Source: RGIG5270 sp045538635 (GTDB lineage Bacteria > Verrucomicrobiota > Lentisphaeria > Victivallales > Victivallaceae). Taken from it: DNA of 22,477 nucleotides. Shown here in pieces: positions 22,455 to 22,477 of this stretch. The stretch lies in the NCBI GenBank assembly GCA_045538635.1, contig JAZSRU010000005.1, positions 1 to 22,477 on the forward strand, given 5' to 3'. Position 1 is the stretch's first letter, and each line of letters starts with the position of its first letter. The position numbers and the translations under genes are program-made. The notes below the pieces were generated by a model. It worked only from the letters and a program-made list of their open reading frames with translations. It ran no database searches and was not told where the DNA came from.

Positions 22455-22477
22455 TTTTCACAAAATTCCGGACAATA
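22455..22477 (-). repeat. Right terminal inverted repeat of the element
   Basis: Read on the minus strand it is TATTGTCCGGAATTTTGTGA plus three bases and matches the left repeat at 21 of 23 positions. GTCAGATG lies immediately inside it; CATCTGAC also occurs inside the left end (20010-20017), perhaps a transposase-binding site. Confidence 0.8.

Larger units (their letters stand above)
19961..22477 (+). mobile_element. Insertion element with DDE transposase and two Fur-family passenger genes
   Basis: The left repeat TATTGTCCGAAATTTTGTGA at 19965 is matched in inverted form at the right window edge (22456-22477; 21 of 22 positions). Between them lie a transposase (20064-21404) and two Fur-family genes, all on the + strand. 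The orientation of the right repeat places the element body to its left, so the regulators are inside. The exact tips are uncertain by a few bases because the window ends there, and the two copies also share ATTGT just outside. Target-site duplications cannot be read. Confidence 0.82.

Overview
The window reads like a chromosomal piece of a gut-type Lentisphaerota bacterium (Victivallales-like). The basis is the combination of PulG-type pseudopilins with the hallmark FTLIELLVVIAIIAILAG helix, two DUF4838 glycosidase-like exported proteins, a heparinase II/III lyase, GntR regulators with LacI-like sensor domains, and a moderately AT-rich sequence. This assignment is inference from gene content; no rRNA or other taxonomic marker is present. 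All complete genes lie on the + strand.

Layout. (1) 1-137 is the cut-off left end of an insertion element pointing out of the window; its tip lies about 20 bp before the start codon of an exported ankyrin-repeat protein (154-2541). (2) 2664-7056 is a transcription unit with promoter and terminator: GntR-type regulator, a broken pseudopilin gene carrying an in-frame palindromic insertion and an internal TAA, and a DUF4838 + F5/8C exported protein. (3) 7076-8630 is a housekeeping-like stretch: signal peptidase I, a membrane-anchored NTF2-like protein, a 59-residue lipoprotein, and tRNA-Ser(UGA). (4) 8624-10184 is an accessory island: a long fold-back that repeats the tRNA 3' end in inverted form, an array of mini-hairpins punctuated by CTTCAC/GTGAAG, a four-helix-bundle (S23/IVS-type) gene and a translationally coupled secreted protein of unknown function. 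(5) 10481-19767 is a second glycan locus: GntR regulator overlapping a GH38 alpha-mannosidase, an intact pseudopilin, a large DUF4838 protein, the decayed 3' remnant of a heparinase-like gene, and an intact heparinase II/III. (6) 19961-22477 is an insertion element bounded by near-perfect inverted repeats. It contains a DDE transposase and, between transposase and right repeat, two Fur/PerR-family regulators.

How it works together. The two glycan loci share a recurring module of regulator, pseudopilin and DUF4838 protein, with no transporter genes. This suggests regulator-controlled, surface or periplasmic breakdown of host-type glycans, with the GH38 enzyme acting in the cytoplasm. The element at the right end is the most unusual object: its two passenger regulators differ at the residue that separates peroxide-sensing PerR from Fur (Asp in one, Glu in the other), and a near-consensus Fur box lies before the second. 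Other strong candidates for new biology are the S23-linked hairpin array next to tRNA-Ser and the in-frame palindrome inside the first pseudopilin gene.
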